Shown here: positions 1 to 8,423 of the stretch, in pieces
Numbering within the stretch: the stretch's first letter is position 1
Layout of the letters: every line of letters starts with the position of its first letter
Assembly: GCA_025210475.1 (NCBI GenBank)
Contig: JAOARW010000004.1
Coordinates: 24,231 to 88,230, forward strand
Length of the DNA stretch: 64,000 nt
Direction of reading: 5' to 3'
Source of the DNA: Carboxylicivirga sp.
GTDB lineage: Bacteria > Bacteroidota > Bacteroidia > Bacteroidales > Marinilabiliaceae
Notes under the pieces: model-generated
Seen by the model: only the letters and a program-made list of their open reading frames with translations
What the model was told of the DNA's origin: nothing
The model's database searches: none
Translations under genes and position numbers: made by a program

Positions 1-147
1 GTAAATCAATTACCACCTTCTCAATTCATCGAACTCCATCGACATTTAAAAATTTACGATAAATCTCTTTTAATGGCACTAAATCTCGAGCATGGATTAG
101 CTGAAATATTATCAAGTGAGAGGCCAGGTCTAATAATCATCAATTGA
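1..147 (+). CDS. 3' end of an unidentified gene (partial)
   Basis: The first 48 codons of the window are open in frame 1 and end with TGA at 145-147. The translation contains the segment QFIELHRHLKIYDKS and ends in GLIIIN. It has no start inside the window, so it can only be the C-terminal end of a gene that begins to the left. I do not recognise the family. It lies just beyond the 3' end of the integrase gene and converges on it, so it is probably cargo of the same integrative element. An open frame of this length could also arise by chance in AT-rich DNA. Confidence 0.4.
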   Translation, partial: VNQLPPSQFIELHRHLKIYDKSLLMALNLEHGLAEILSSERPGLIIIN

Positions 148-229
148 TTCCAGAATAACAGCCAAAATAAATGAGCGCTAACGCCTGATCAATAAATCTC
201 TTAGATCACTTTTCCATAATATCAATGCG

Positions 230-1474
230 TTAATCATTAACTAGCTTCCTTTTGGGCAATACTTCCCTTAAGCGCCTCATATCCTGACTTAACTTTGAAT
301 CAATAACACGTGCATAAATCTGAGTTGTCGAAACGCTTCTATGCCCGAGTAACTTAGAGACTGTTTCTATTGGCACACCATTATTGAGTGTCACTGTTGT
401 TGCAAAAGTATGCCGTGCTACATGAAAAGTCAGATGCTTTTCAATCCCACACAAGTCGGCAATTTCTTTAAGATAGGAATTCATCTTCTGATTGGTAAAA
501 ACAGGAAGTAGCTTACCTGTTATTTCATTTCGTATATTACCTTCATACTTTTTAATAATAGATTCTGATTTTGGAAGAAGAGGCACTCTTACCTGTTGAT
601 TATTCTTTATCCTATTAGTAATAATCCACTTTTCTCCATCAATACCTAGTTGAATATTTTCTTTGGTCAAGGCGTATACATCAGAATAAGACAAACCAGT
701 ATAACAACTAAAAACAAACAAGTCACGTACGTAATCCAAGCGCGAAATAGAAAAGTGTTTATTCTCTACTCGGTCTAACTCCAACTCGTTTAAATAAGCA
801 ATTTCCTTCTTGATAAATGATGGCTTAAACTGAGTAAACGGATCTTTTTCCAACCATTCATTTTGGACAGCTAAATGAATCACTTTTTTCAGGCGTTCAA
901 TATGCTTCATAATAGTATTGTGACTACAAGGCCTATCTGGAATAATTGAATCAGATTCTTTCAGATACTTCTCAAAGCCAGTTATAAAACCATACTTTAA
1001 TTGAAAAAGAGGTATATCACGCACAAAAAACTTTTTCATTAGATACCTTTTAAAATACTTCTTGGTAGTATAGTAATTCTTAAGAGTTCCCCAGCGTAAG
1101 GTTTCCTTCATTTCTTCATTGTGATAGTCAAAAAGTTTCATCAATGTAAACTCCACCTTTTCAACTCCAAGGTAAAGGTTCTTAACAGCATCAATTGTAA
1201 TCACCTCTCTTCTGGCCTCCAACTGATGATAACAATCAATTACATGTCCTTTAATCTGCTCCAATTGAGTATTAAGCCTCTTGATCTCATTTGAATAACC
1301 AGCATAAATTCCTTTACCGAAATCCCATTTATCAACATCAATAATTGTCTTCATGGATAATTCAGTACGTTTTCCATTAACGGTTATTCTCAAATAAAGA
1401 GGAGCACCTCCATCTTTGCCTTTACTCTTTTTAACAATAAAACCAACGCCTAACGTATTTCCTTTATTACTCAT
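230..1474 (-). CDS. Tyrosine recombinase / integrase, IntDOT-like
   Basis: A 414-residue site-specific tyrosine recombinase of the Bacteroidota mobile-element type. The N-terminal part (about 10-90) fits an arm-type DNA-binding domain, about 105-205 is the SAM-like core-binding domain, and about 225-400 is the catalytic domain. Visible catalytic residues are H351-x-x-R354, H378 in LLGHRS and the nucleophile Y387 in TTQIYARV. At the first catalytic Arg position the sequence reads TGLSYSD, so a Ser (about S262) replaces Arg I, as is known for IntDOT of CTnDOT. The gene is read away from tRNA-Pro, whose 3' end is about 430 bp upstream. This is the usual layout when an element has integrated at the tRNA 3' end and extends leftward out of the window. 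The family call is secure; the element type (conjugative or mobilisable) is not visible. Confidence 0.93.
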   Translation of the reverse strand: MSNKGNTLGVGFIVKKSKGKDGGAPLYLRITVNGKRTELSMKTIIDVDKWDFGKGIYAGYSNEIKRLNTQLEQIKGHVIDCYHQLEARREVITIDAVKNLYLGVEKVEFTLMKLFDYHNEEMKETLRWGTLKNYYTTKKYFKRYLMKKFFVRDIPLFQLKYGFITGFEKYLKESDSIIPDRPCSHNTIMKHIERLKKVIHLAVQNEWLEKDPFTQFKPSFIKKEIAYLNELELDRVENKHFSISRLDYVRDLFVFSCYTGLSYSDVYALTKENIQLGIDGEKWIITNRIKNNQQVRVPLLPKSESIIKKYEGNIRNEITGKLLPVFTNQKMNSYLKEIADLCGIEKHLTFHVARHTFATTVTLNNGVPIETVSKLLGHRSVSTTQIYARVIDSKLSQDMRRLREVLPKRKLVND

Positions 1475-1841
1475 ATCACATGATTTTAAATGGCTTATTT
1501 TGAGTTAAACTGATTCTCTAGGTATTCAATTAAACTTTACAGTAATCGTATCATAATATGAATTTATAGCCTAATTAACACTTCAATAATTCTTTTTAAC
1601 AATTATATCACACTGCCTTACTGAGTTTTAAGATACCTCAGGTGACCTGCCTGTTAAATAGAAAAAGAGGTCACAGCATGGGTCACTTAAAAAATGTTAA
1701 AACACATCAAATGACACCATTTTAAACACTGACTGTCTGGTAATTACAAATCCTAGAAATAAATATACAAAGAAAAAAAGGTCTCCGAATAGGTCGTGAG
1801 AAATTTGGATTATTTTGATACTAAACAATATAATAAAAATC
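1475..1841. other. AT-rich intergenic region between integrase and tRNA-Pro
   Basis: No coding frame is convincing here. The stretch holds three related heptamers: AGGTGACC at 1640, AGGTCAC at 1668 and GGGTCAC at 1680. They sit upstream of the integrase start and could be recombinase or excisionase binding sites. This would also be the expected position of an attachment-site arm, but no duplicate of the tRNA-Pro 3' end occurs in the window to prove it. Confidence 0.35.
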
Positions 1842-1879
1842 AAAAAAGCCCGTAAATCCTACGATTTACGAGCTTTTAA
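1842..1879 (-). terminator. Terminator downstream of tRNA-Pro
   Basis: An inverted repeat with arms around CGTAAATC and GATTTACG, flanked by an A-run on the left and TTTT on the right. It lies 20 bp beyond the tRNA-Pro 3' end and can terminate the leftward tRNA transcript. Its flanks allow action in both directions. Confidence 0.7.
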
Positions 1880-1900
1880 TTGTATTTGATTCATACATTG

Positions 1901-1975
1901 TCGGGGTACCAGGATTCGAACCTGGGACCCCCTGGTCCCAAACCAGGTGCGCTAACCGGACTGCGCTACACCCCG
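1901..1975 (-). tRNA. tRNA-Pro (anticodon TGG)
   Basis: The complement strand folds as a cloverleaf. The acceptor stem is CGGGGTG with TACCCCG and discriminator A. The anticodon stem CCTGG/CCAGG encloses the loop TTTGGGA, giving anticodon TGG. The T-loop is GTTCGAATC. No CCA is encoded. It lies 14 bp downstream of tRNA-Ser on the same strand, and the pair is probably co-transcribed. Its 3' end faces the integrase gene, which makes it the likely integration target. Confidence 0.95.
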
Positions 1976-1989
1976 AAACTAAAGTTGAG

Positions 1990-2076
1990 CGGAGGGAGGG
2001 GGATTCGAACCCCCGGTACGATTACCCGTACGCCAGTTTAGCAAACTGGTGGTTTCAGCCACTCACCCATCTCTCC
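1990..2076 (-). tRNA. tRNA-Ser (anticodon GCT)
   Basis: An 87-nt class II tRNA on the complement strand. The anticodon stem CCAGT/ACTGG encloses TTGCTAA, giving anticodon GCT. It has a long variable arm (about ten nucleotides around TACGGGTAATCGTA) and T-loop GTTCGAATC. The acceptor stem GGAGAGA/TCCCTCC has one A-C mismatch at position 5-68. Discriminator G and the long variable arm are typical of serine tRNAs. Confidence 0.94.
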
Positions 2077-2251
2077 TTTTTAACTCTCTTTCCTTAAAGA
2101 GAAACAACCGCTCTTTCGTCTCTAACCCTCGTCCCCTTTGCGATTGCGATTGCAAAAGTAGCAAATTGAATTAAACCTCCAAAATTAAAATGAAAAAAAT
2201 CGACACTTTTTATTCTGTAATTTTTGCTCGCCGCTCTTAACTATTTATCGA

Positions 2252-2281
2252 TCAAAAAAAAAGCTACCCTAAGGTAGCTTA
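2252..2281 (-). terminator. Terminator after floA
   Basis: A perfect 8-bp stem AAGCTACC/GGTAGCTT with a CTAA loop lies 9 bp past the floA stop. Read leftward it is followed by a T-run (the complement of the A-run at 2253-2260), the form expected of an intrinsic terminator for the floA operon. Confidence 0.85.
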
Positions 2282-2289
2282 AAAAAAAT

Positions 2290-3273
2290 TTAATCTTTTT
2301 TCGGAGGTTTATTGCTCGGTTTGGCAATTGAGTCCCTCATCGCCGTATCGGCTTCGATATTTTTATACTTGAGATAATCCATCACACCAAGATTTCCATT
2401 CCGGAATGCCTCGGCTAATGCTTTAGGCACGTCTGCTTCGGCTTCTATTACCTTCGCACGTGCTTCCTGAGCCTTTGCCTTCATTTCTTGCTCTAAGGCC
2501 ACAGCCATCGCTCTACGCTCTTCGGCCTTTGCCTGGGCAATATTTTTATCAGCATCTGCCTGATCAATCTGCAGACCTGCTCCAATGTTTTTACCTATGT
2601 CAATATCGGCAATATCAATGGACAAAATTTCAAATGCAGTACCTGCATCCAGTCCTTTTTCCAAAACAACCTTGGAAATTGAATCCGGGTTTTCGAGTAC
2701 GGCTTTGTGAGATATGGATGAACCGATAGAAGATACGATACCTTCACCTACACGAGCCAGTACAGTCTCCTCACCTGCTCCACCAACCAATTGCTTGATA
2801 TTAGCTCGAACAGTTACACGCGCTTTGGCAATTAACTGGATACCATCTTTAGCTACGGCAGCTACAGGAGGGGTATCAATTACTTTCGGGTTAACAGACA
2901 TCTGTACCGCTTCGAATACATCACGACCAGCTAAGTCGATAGCAGTAGCCATTTGGAAATTCAGGTCGATATTGGCTTTAGCCGCCGATACCAAAGCATG
3001 CACAACACTTTCTACATGACCACCGGCTAAATAGTGCGCTTCCAATTCATCACGTTTAATTTCCGATAATCCGGCTTTATAGGCTTCAATTAGGGCACGT
3101 ACAATTACACCTGGAGGTACTTTACGGATTCTCATCAGAACAAGCTGAATTAAGGAAATTCGAACGCCTGAAACCAGAGCTGAGAACCAAAGTAAAATTG
3201 GCACATAGTAAAGGAATAAGAATACAACAACTATTACTGCTGCAATCAATAATATAGGAGCAAATCCTTCCAT
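2290..3273 (-). CDS. floA: Flotillin-like protein FloA
   Basis: A 327-residue FloA/YqfA family protein (formerly UPF0365), the full family length. Residues about 7-32 form a membrane hairpin. The SPFH-like region follows, with conserved segments such as [11 protein letters not shown] and [16 protein letters not shown]. From about 235 there is an Ala/Glu-rich coiled coil ([16 protein letters not shown]). FloA forms membrane foci linked to lipid-ordered domains and envelope integrity in other bacteria. It lies 4 bp downstream of an NfeD gene; that pairing is the standard FloA-NfeD arrangement. The three genes floA, nfeD and clpS lie close together on the minus strand and are probably one transcript ending at the hairpin at 2261-2280. 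Confidence 0.95.
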   Translation of the reverse strand: MEGFAPILLIAAVIVVVFLFLYYVPILLWFSALVSGVRISLIQLVLMRIRKVPPGVIVRALIEAYKAGLSEIKRDELEAHYLAGGHVESVVHALVSAAKANIDLNFQMATAIDLAGRDVFEAVQMSVNPKVIDTPPVAAVAKDGIQLIAKARVTVRANIKQLVGGAGEETVLARVGEGIVSSIGSSISHKAVLENPDSISKVVLEKGLDAGTAFEILSIDIADIDIGKNIGAGLQIDQADADKNIAQAKAEERRAMAVALEQEMKAKAQEARAKVIEAEADVPKALAEAFRNGNLGVMDYLKYKNIEADTAMRDSIAKPSNKPPKKD

Positions 3274-3277
3274 CTAA

Positions 3278-3745
3278 TTATTTTTTTGGTTTGACAATTA
3301 TATAAGTTTTAAATACTTCTTTTACAATCACTATTGTGTTTTCATCAATAAAGTGCCCCGGGCATTTACCTTCCAGCATCTCGCCGTTAACCATCACTTT
3401 TCCGATTGGATTTAAGCGGGTTACCGCCATGCCTTCATCACCTACTTTAATGTTGTTTTCTTCAACGGTCTCTACCTGTCCATCTATTTGAGAGTGTAAC
3501 ATTAAGCGATTCCAGGTTTTGGATCGAAAAGAAAAGGCAAGCAAAAGAATGCCCACAAACAAGGTTGACACAAGGGCGATATTTCCATGAACCGAACCAT
3601 AATTGTGATAGGCCAGAAAAATACCTCCGGCGGTAAAAATGAGACCTCCAATGCCTGCGAATGTGACACCAGGAAAAACAAAAAATTCTAATACAAAAAG
3701 GAATAACCCGAGAAGGATTATTAAGACAATTACAAGTGCTGACAT
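3278..3745 (-). CDS. NfeD family membrane protein
   Basis: A 155-residue short NfeD protein without the N-terminal ClpP-like protease domain of long forms. Residues about 3-22, 27-46 and 55-72 are hydrophobic segments. The C-terminal part (about 95-153) is the small beta-barrel (OB-like) NfeD domain, with GKVMVNGEMLEG and a terminal KTYIIVKPKK strand. In this family the OB domain faces the cytosol and works with the flotillin/FloA partner, which is encoded 4 bp downstream. The 5-bp gap to clpS upstream suggests co-transcription. Confidence 0.9.
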   Translation of the reverse strand: MSALVIVLIILLGLFLFVLEFFVFPGVTFAGIGGLIFTAGGIFLAYHNYGSVHGNIALVSTLFVGILLLAFSFRSKTWNRLMLHSQIDGQVETVEENNIKVGDEGMAVTRLNPIGKVMVNGEMLEGKCPGHFIDENTIVIVKEVFKTYIIVKPKK

Positions 3746-3750
3746 AGTTA

Positions 3751-4026
3751 TTAATCGATCGTAACCAGTAAACGTTTTTCCGAAAGCTGTTCTTTTATAG
3801 GAAGCAAGTCATTCATGTTGCCCGATTTAATCTGGCACGAGCCTGTATAATGCGTTAAAAAGGCACACTGCTCGGCCTGAATGGCATCATGCTCACATAC
3901 CTCGCATAACACATCGATGACATGATCAAAAGAATTGACATCATCATTATGAAGCGTTAAAGTGCGAATTTCTTTATCGTTTCCTTTTTGGTTATGCTCT
4001 TCACTTCGTTTACTAAATGAAACCAT
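3751..4026 (-). CDS. clpS: ATP-dependent Clp protease adaptor ClpS
   Basis: A 91-residue ClpS-like adaptor. After a short polar N-terminus the core carries the LHNDDVNSFDHVIDVL segment, matching the NDD-x(3)-F ligand-pocket motif of ClpS. It then has CQIKSGNMNDLLPIKEQL and a closing beta strand RLLVTID. ClpS proteins deliver N-degron substrates to ClpA-type unfoldases. The sequence is divergent from proteobacterial ClpS, as is usual for Bacteroidota. It is the first gene of the minus-strand group clpS-nfeD-floA and begins about 50 bp after the stop of the larger gene upstream. Confidence 0.85.
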   Translation of the reverse strand: MVSFSKRSEEHNQKGNDKEIRTLTLHNDDVNSFDHVIDVLCEVCEHDAIQAEQCAFLTHYTGSCQIKSGNMNDLLPIKEQLSEKRLLVTID

Positions 4027-4077
4027 ATTTCAAAAGTTTCTATAAATTAACCATATTTTTTTGTGAAAAACTAATTT

Positions 4078-6546
4078 CTACTTTTTAAGTTCTTCCGTCA
4101 AATTAATTTGTTTACCATCTTTAAACACAACCACAAAAGCCCCTTCAAAACCAGCTGCTCTCACAATGCTTAAATCCTCCTGTGCCTTGGCATAAGTAGA
4201 ATAGTTGCCCGCAAAATATTTGGTAAGATCGCGATCGGGAATAGCTATTTTTGAAATGGCCGGAATTTTTGCCAGTGATGATTTATTCGGTTCGTTGCGA
4301 AAAACACCGATTTGGATTTTATAAACCAGGCTTTCGTCTGTGCTTTTTCGAAAGGCATTCTCCACCACTTTGGCAGGTTCTTTTTCTTCAACACCTCCCT
4401 GTAATTCCTGATAGGTTTTTGGAATGGTTTTTTTAGGACTTTCTACCTCAATTTTCTCGTTCGATTCTGTTGCTCCGCTATACTCCATCAAACCTTTCTC
4501 CTGAATTTTAACGCCATTGCGCTTAATGGTTCCGGCCTTTTCATAAAGCAGAATATCAAATCCCATTTCTTCGCTCACCAGTTCACCGGCTTCTTTAAAA
4601 TACTCCGCACCTTCGCTTTGCAATTGCTCTAAAGCCGATAAATCGGCTACCGAATTGGCCATTAAGGTTTGATGTATTTTATCGGAATACATACGCTGTT
4701 TAATATCTAATGACTCATGATAAAGCTTTAAAGCTGTCATCTTTAACTCTTTGGCCTTTTCAATTTCACCCTGAACCGGACTGCTATCATCTAAACTATC
4801 ATTGCGCTTAATCAGGTTAATAAGGTTCTCTTTTTCGCCACCTGCTTCGCTCGCATTTTCAAGAATTTTAGAAGATTCAAGATTTAGTATATTACCCCAT
4901 ATAAATAAGGAATCGGCTCTCTTTAGTTGTTTAATATCTTCGGCATCAAACAACTTATGATACATTTTCTCCAATTCTTCCAATTCACGGGCAAATTCCT
5001 CATCGGTATAAAAACTATACTCTTCAGGAATTAATACTTCCTTATAGTTGATCTTTGATTTCTTTTCAACCTTAACCTGTGTGGGAGCCGAATATTCGCC
5101 CGCTGCCACTAATTCCTTAATCTTGTTTTGCTCTGTTAACCGAGCCTGATAAAAACTTCTTTCAATTTTAGCATCAATGCCATATACATTCTTTTCAAGC
5201 AACAGAATGTCATTTACCAACATAGATAATTCTGTTTCTGAATTACTGCGTGCATAAGCTGCCCGCTTCTCTTTCATCAAGTGCGATAAACTATCTTTCT
5301 GAAATTGCAGTGTCATACCCTGTGTAAAAAGCTGTCGGGCCTGATCACTTTTAAAATGATCCGGATGGCTATATTCCAATGTATCGGCGACAACAAAATA
5401 GAATTGCTTTTCTTTCTTTACAACATTTTTATTGGCGTCAGCTCCTCCCTCTTTATCCGACCAAATGCTTCCTTCAGCAATTTTTAAAGCCGCCTCTTCT
5501 TTAATTTCGTTAAAGTCATTCACAAAGTTTTTAACCACTGATTCGTCCCACTTTATGGTATAAACCAACAGGGTGCTATCATTGGTCTCGCGGTTTGAGG
5601 CAAACCAGGCTACCTGATTAAATTCATCGGCAACAAACAAGTGATCATCTTTAGGTGAATTAAACGGGATGCCCAGGTTAACAGGCTCTGTAAAAGTTTT
5701 ACTTTCTGCATCGTAGTTGGCCCGGTACAAATCATAACCCCCAAAACCACCTTCGCGGTTTGAAGAAAAATAAATGGTAGCGCCATCAATCAGTACAAAA
5801 GGCTCCACCTCATTCGATGCTGAATTAATGCCATCGAGAGCCTTACTTTCGCTCCAGCCATCCAACAGCTTCTCCATTTTGTAAAGATTCTTTGGCTCCT
5901 CACCTTTTCCCATCGAAAAGTACACCTCGTCGCCACGCTCAGTTAAATATAAAATGCCGTTGGGATCCAGGCCTGATTCGAAAAAATCTTTGTTGTAAGT
6001 AACCTTACCTACATCTTTGGCCGGACGATAGGCACTTAATACATTTTGTACATCAACCGTATCGCGTCCGTAAACTTCCAAGTGGTAAATTTTTGCAGCA
6101 TGTTGCATACCAAACTCACACTCCTGACGGTAAAGTTCAGCTTTCCCATTTCGGATATCAGATGCCGAAGCATATTTCAGAAAACGCGAATATTGCTTAA
6201 TCGCTTCTTCAAACTGATAAGTTAACTGATAAGCACGTCCTAAATAATAATAAGCATCGCGACTAACTCCTTTTAAGGCTGCATACTTTAAACGTTTTAC
6301 TGCCTGCGACAAATCATGGTTATTCTGAATCAGGCATATGCCGTAATAATAATTGTATTTAATTTGACGATCGTAGCTCTTAAGCAGGTATGCATAAGCT
6401 TGTTCGGCCTCAACATAATCTCCCTCCTTAAATATAGCCAAAGCCTCTTTCGCCGAATATCTTTTTGTTTCTTGTCCAACAACTGCCTGGCCATAACCGA
6501 TTGCCAACAGAATAATAATTGATAATAATAACCTCAAATTACACAT
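4078..6546 (-). CDS. Large envelope protein with TPR, PD40 and SPOR domains
   Basis: An 822-residue exported protein. The signal peptide covers about residues 1-24. Residues about 30-145 are TPR-like helical repeats (EAEQAYAYLLKSYDR, YYYLGRAYQLTYQFEEAI). Residues about 190-335 contain WD40-like PD40 blades, with the typical IYFSSNREGG and VAWFASNRE motifs. The middle third is charged and helical. The C-terminal 75 residues form a SPOR domain (YKIQIGVFRNEPN), which binds denuded peptidoglycan in characterised proteins. The TPR-PD40 order recalls Bacteroidota envelope proteins such as PorE, but the usual OmpA-like domain is replaced by SPOR. The role is unproven; peptidoglycan anchoring of an outer-membrane or division-linked complex is the best guess. 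It is transcribed divergently from bcp. Confidence 0.75.
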   Translation of the reverse strand: MCNLRLLLSIIILLAIGYGQAVVGQETKRYSAKEALAIFKEGDYVEAEQAYAYLLKSYDRQIKYNYYYGICLIQNNHDLSQAVKRLKYAALKGVSRDAYYYLGRAYQLTYQFEEAIKQYSRFLKYASASDIRNGKAELYRQECEFGMQHAAKIYHLEVYGRDTVDVQNVLSAYRPAKDVGKVTYNKDFFESGLDPNGILYLTERGDEVYFSMGKGEEPKNLYKMEKLLDGWSESKALDGINSASNEVEPFVLIDGATIYFSSNREGGFGGYDLYRANYDAESKTFTEPVNLGIPFNSPKDDHLFVADEFNQVAWFASNRETNDSTLLVYTIKWDESVVKNFVNDFNEIKEEAALKIAEGSIWSDKEGGADANKNVVKKEKQFYFVVADTLEYSHPDHFKSDQARQLFTQGMTLQFQKDSLSHLMKEKRAAYARSNSETELSMLVNDILLLEKNVYGIDAKIERSFYQARLTEQNKIKELVAAGEYSAPTQVKVEKKSKINYKEVLIPEEYSFYTDEEFARELEELEKMYHKLFDAEDIKQLKRADSLFIWGNILNLESSKILENASEAGGEKENLINLIKRNDSLDDSSPVQGEIEKAKELKMTALKLYHESLDIKQRMYSDKIHQTLMANSVADLSALEQLQSEGAEYFKEAGELVSEEMGFDILLYEKAGTIKRNGVKIQEKGLMEYSGATESNEKIEVESPKKTIPKTYQELQGGVEEKEPAKVVENAFRKSTDESLVYKIQIGVFRNEPNKSSLAKIPAISKIAIPDRDLTKYFAGNYSTYAKAQEDLSIVRAAGFEGAFVVVFKDGKQINLTEELKK

Positions 6547-6770
6547 AAGGTATAACTGTTTCTAATGTTTTTAGTATGCCCAAAATTACACAATAAGCCC
6601 CAAAATGCTAATCAGGCCATAAAAATATTACAAAGCTTTTATTTATCAAGCTTTCTTAACAAGATCGATCACAAACAGAGTCGATTGTCCAACCATACAG
6701 TATATCTAGCTGTTATTATGCTTGTTAATAACTTTTGAACCATGCTCATTATTAATCGTTCTTATTTAAA

Positions 6771-6778
6771 TATATTTG
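6771..6778 (+). promoter_or_regulatory. -7 element of the bcp-recA promoter
   Basis: TATATTTG matches the Bacteroidota -7 consensus TAnnTTTG and lies 56 bp before the bcp start. No clear TTTG -33 element is seen at the usual distance. The two genes downstream are 44 bp apart and likely share this promoter. Confidence 0.5.
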
Positions 6779-6834
6779 TAAATGGAATAGCTTTGACTCC
6801 GATTAAGGCTATTCGACTTTAAATCAATTCAAAG

Positions 6835-7293
6835 ATGCTTAAAGAAGGAGATAAAGCGCCCGTATTTAAAGGACGCAATCAAGATGACAAAGAAATTACA
6901 CTAACCGATTTTGCCGGTAAGAAAGTAATCCTTTATTTCTATCCGAAAGACAACACTCCTGGCTGTACGGCCGAATCGTGCAACCTGAGTGAGAACTATG
7001 ACGAACTAACCGCTAAAGGTTTTGAAGTAATCGGCGTAAGTCCGGATAGCATTACATCGCACCAAAAGTTCATTGCCAAGCACAGCTTAAGATTTAATCT
7101 TCTGGCCGATACCGAAAAAGAGATCTTGCAACAATATGATGCCTGGGGATTAAAAAAAATGTATGGGCGCGAATACATGGGTGTACTCAGAAAAACCTTT
7201 ATCATCGACGAAAACGGCATCATCGTTAAAATATTTGAGAAGGTAAAAACAAAAGATCATACCAACCAGATATTGGCAGAACTGGAACAATAA
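6835..7293 (+). CDS. bcp: Thioredoxin-dependent peroxiredoxin (BCP/PrxQ)
   Basis: A 152-residue peroxiredoxin of the BCP/PrxQ class that reduces hydrogen peroxide and organic hydroperoxides with thioredoxin as electron donor. The motif [14 protein letters not shown] gives the peroxidatic C44 and, five residues on, the resolving C49, the atypical 2-Cys layout. Length and ends match the family (EGDKAPVF near the start). It is cytosolic, with no signal peptide. It lies 44 bp upstream of recA, a common neighbourhood in this phylum and possibly one operon. Confidence 0.95.
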   Translation: MLKEGDKAPVFKGRNQDDKEITLTDFAGKKVILYFYPKDNTPGCTAESCNLSENYDELTAKGFEVIGVSPDSITSHQKFIAKHSLRFNLLADTEKEILQQYDAWGLKKMYGREYMGVLRKTFIIDENGIIVKIFEKVKTKDHTNQILAELEQ

Positions 7294-7337
7294 ACTCCAT
7301 TACCCAACAAAAGAAGAAACAGCTTAAAATCAATATA

Positions 7338-8360
7338 ATGGCAGAAAAGAAAGACAATAATGTAAATAAAGAGAAGCTGAAAGCACTTCAGCTGACAATG
7401 GACAAAATCGATAAGACCTACGGTAAGGGTACCATTATGAAAATGGATGATGCCGCTGTTGAAGAGGTGCCAGTGATTCAAACCGGTTCCATCGCTTTGA
7501 ACGTTGCACTTGGTGTTGGCGGATTCCCAAGGGGTCGTATCATTGAGATTTATGGTCCTGAATCGTCGGGTAAAACCACACTGGCCATACATGCCATTGC
7601 CGAAGCACAAAAAGCCGGTGGTATTGCTGCCTTTATTGATGCAGAGCACGCTTTTGATCGCTTTTATGCTGAGAAATTAGGGGTTGATTTAGAAAACCTA
7701 TTGATCTCGCAACCGGATAATGGGGAGCAGGCTTTGGAAATTGCCGATCAGTTAATTCGTTCATCTGCTATTGACATTATCGTTATTGACTCGGTGGCAG
7801 CACTTACTCCTAAGGCAGAGATCGAAGGCGACATGGGTGATTCACGTATGGGATTACAAGCACGTTTGATGTCTCAGGCATTGCGTAAGTTAACTTCGAC
7901 CATTAATAAAACCAACACCACTTGTATTTTCATCAACCAGTTAAGGGAAAAGATTGGTGTGATGTTTGGAAACCCCGAAACGACTACCGGTGGTAATGCC
8001 CTTAAGTTTTATGCTTCTGTACGACTGGACATTCGCCGTGTAACACAAATTAAAGATGGCGAAAATGTGGTTGGTAGTCATACACGTGTTAAAGTAGTGA
8101 AGAACAAAGTAGCTCCTCCGTTTAAGAAAGCTGAGTTTGAAATCCGCTATGGCGAAGGTATTTCACGTGTTGGTGAAATTCTCGACATGAGTGTGGAAAT
8201 GAACATTGTTAAGAAAAGCGGATCGTGGTTTAGCTATGGCGAAACCAAATTAGGCCAGGGACGTGAAGCGGTGAAAGAAGTAATTAAAGATAATCCTGAA
8301 TTAGCCGAAGAACTGGAAACAAAAATTATGGATGCCATTAAGGGTATTACTCCTAATTAA
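7338..8360 (+). CDS. recA: Recombinase RecA
   Basis: A 340-residue RecA, full length. The Walker A motif GPESSGKT is at 73-80, the Walker B region is [14 protein letters not shown], and the loop around [13 protein letters not shown] is intact, as are the [14 protein letters not shown] and [17 protein letters not shown] blocks. It polymerises on single-stranded DNA to drive homologous recombination and the SOS response. No SOS box can be identified with confidence. A strong hairpin terminator follows at 8382-8409. Confidence 0.98.
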   Translation: MAEKKDNNVNKEKLKALQLTMDKIDKTYGKGTIMKMDDAAVEEVPVIQTGSIALNVALGVGGFPRGRIIEIYGPESSGKTTLAIHAIAEAQKAGGIAAFIDAEHAFDRFYAEKLGVDLENLLISQPDNGEQALEIADQLIRSSAIDIIVIDSVAALTPKAEIEGDMGDSRMGLQARLMSQALRKLTSTINKTNTTCIFINQLREKIGVMFGNPETTTGGNALKFYASVRLDIRRVTQIKDGENVVGSHTRVKVVKNKVAPPFKKAEFEIRYGEGISRVGEILDMSVEMNIVKKSGSWFSYGETKLGQGREAVKEVIKDNPELAEELETKIMDAIKGITPN

Positions 8361-8381
8361 TGAATCTCATTGTATGATATT

Positions 8382-8415
8382 AATAAAGCCTGCTTTTGCA
8401 GGCTTTATTGTTTTG
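8382..8415. terminator. Bidirectional terminator between recA and the convergent gene
   Basis: A 12-bp perfect stem (AATAAAGCCTGC with its complement, 8382-8393 and 8398-8409) around a TTTT loop, followed by GTTTTG. It serves recA from the left and can also stop the convergent transcript ending at 8424. Confidence 0.9.
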
Positions 8416-8423
8416 TAATCAAT

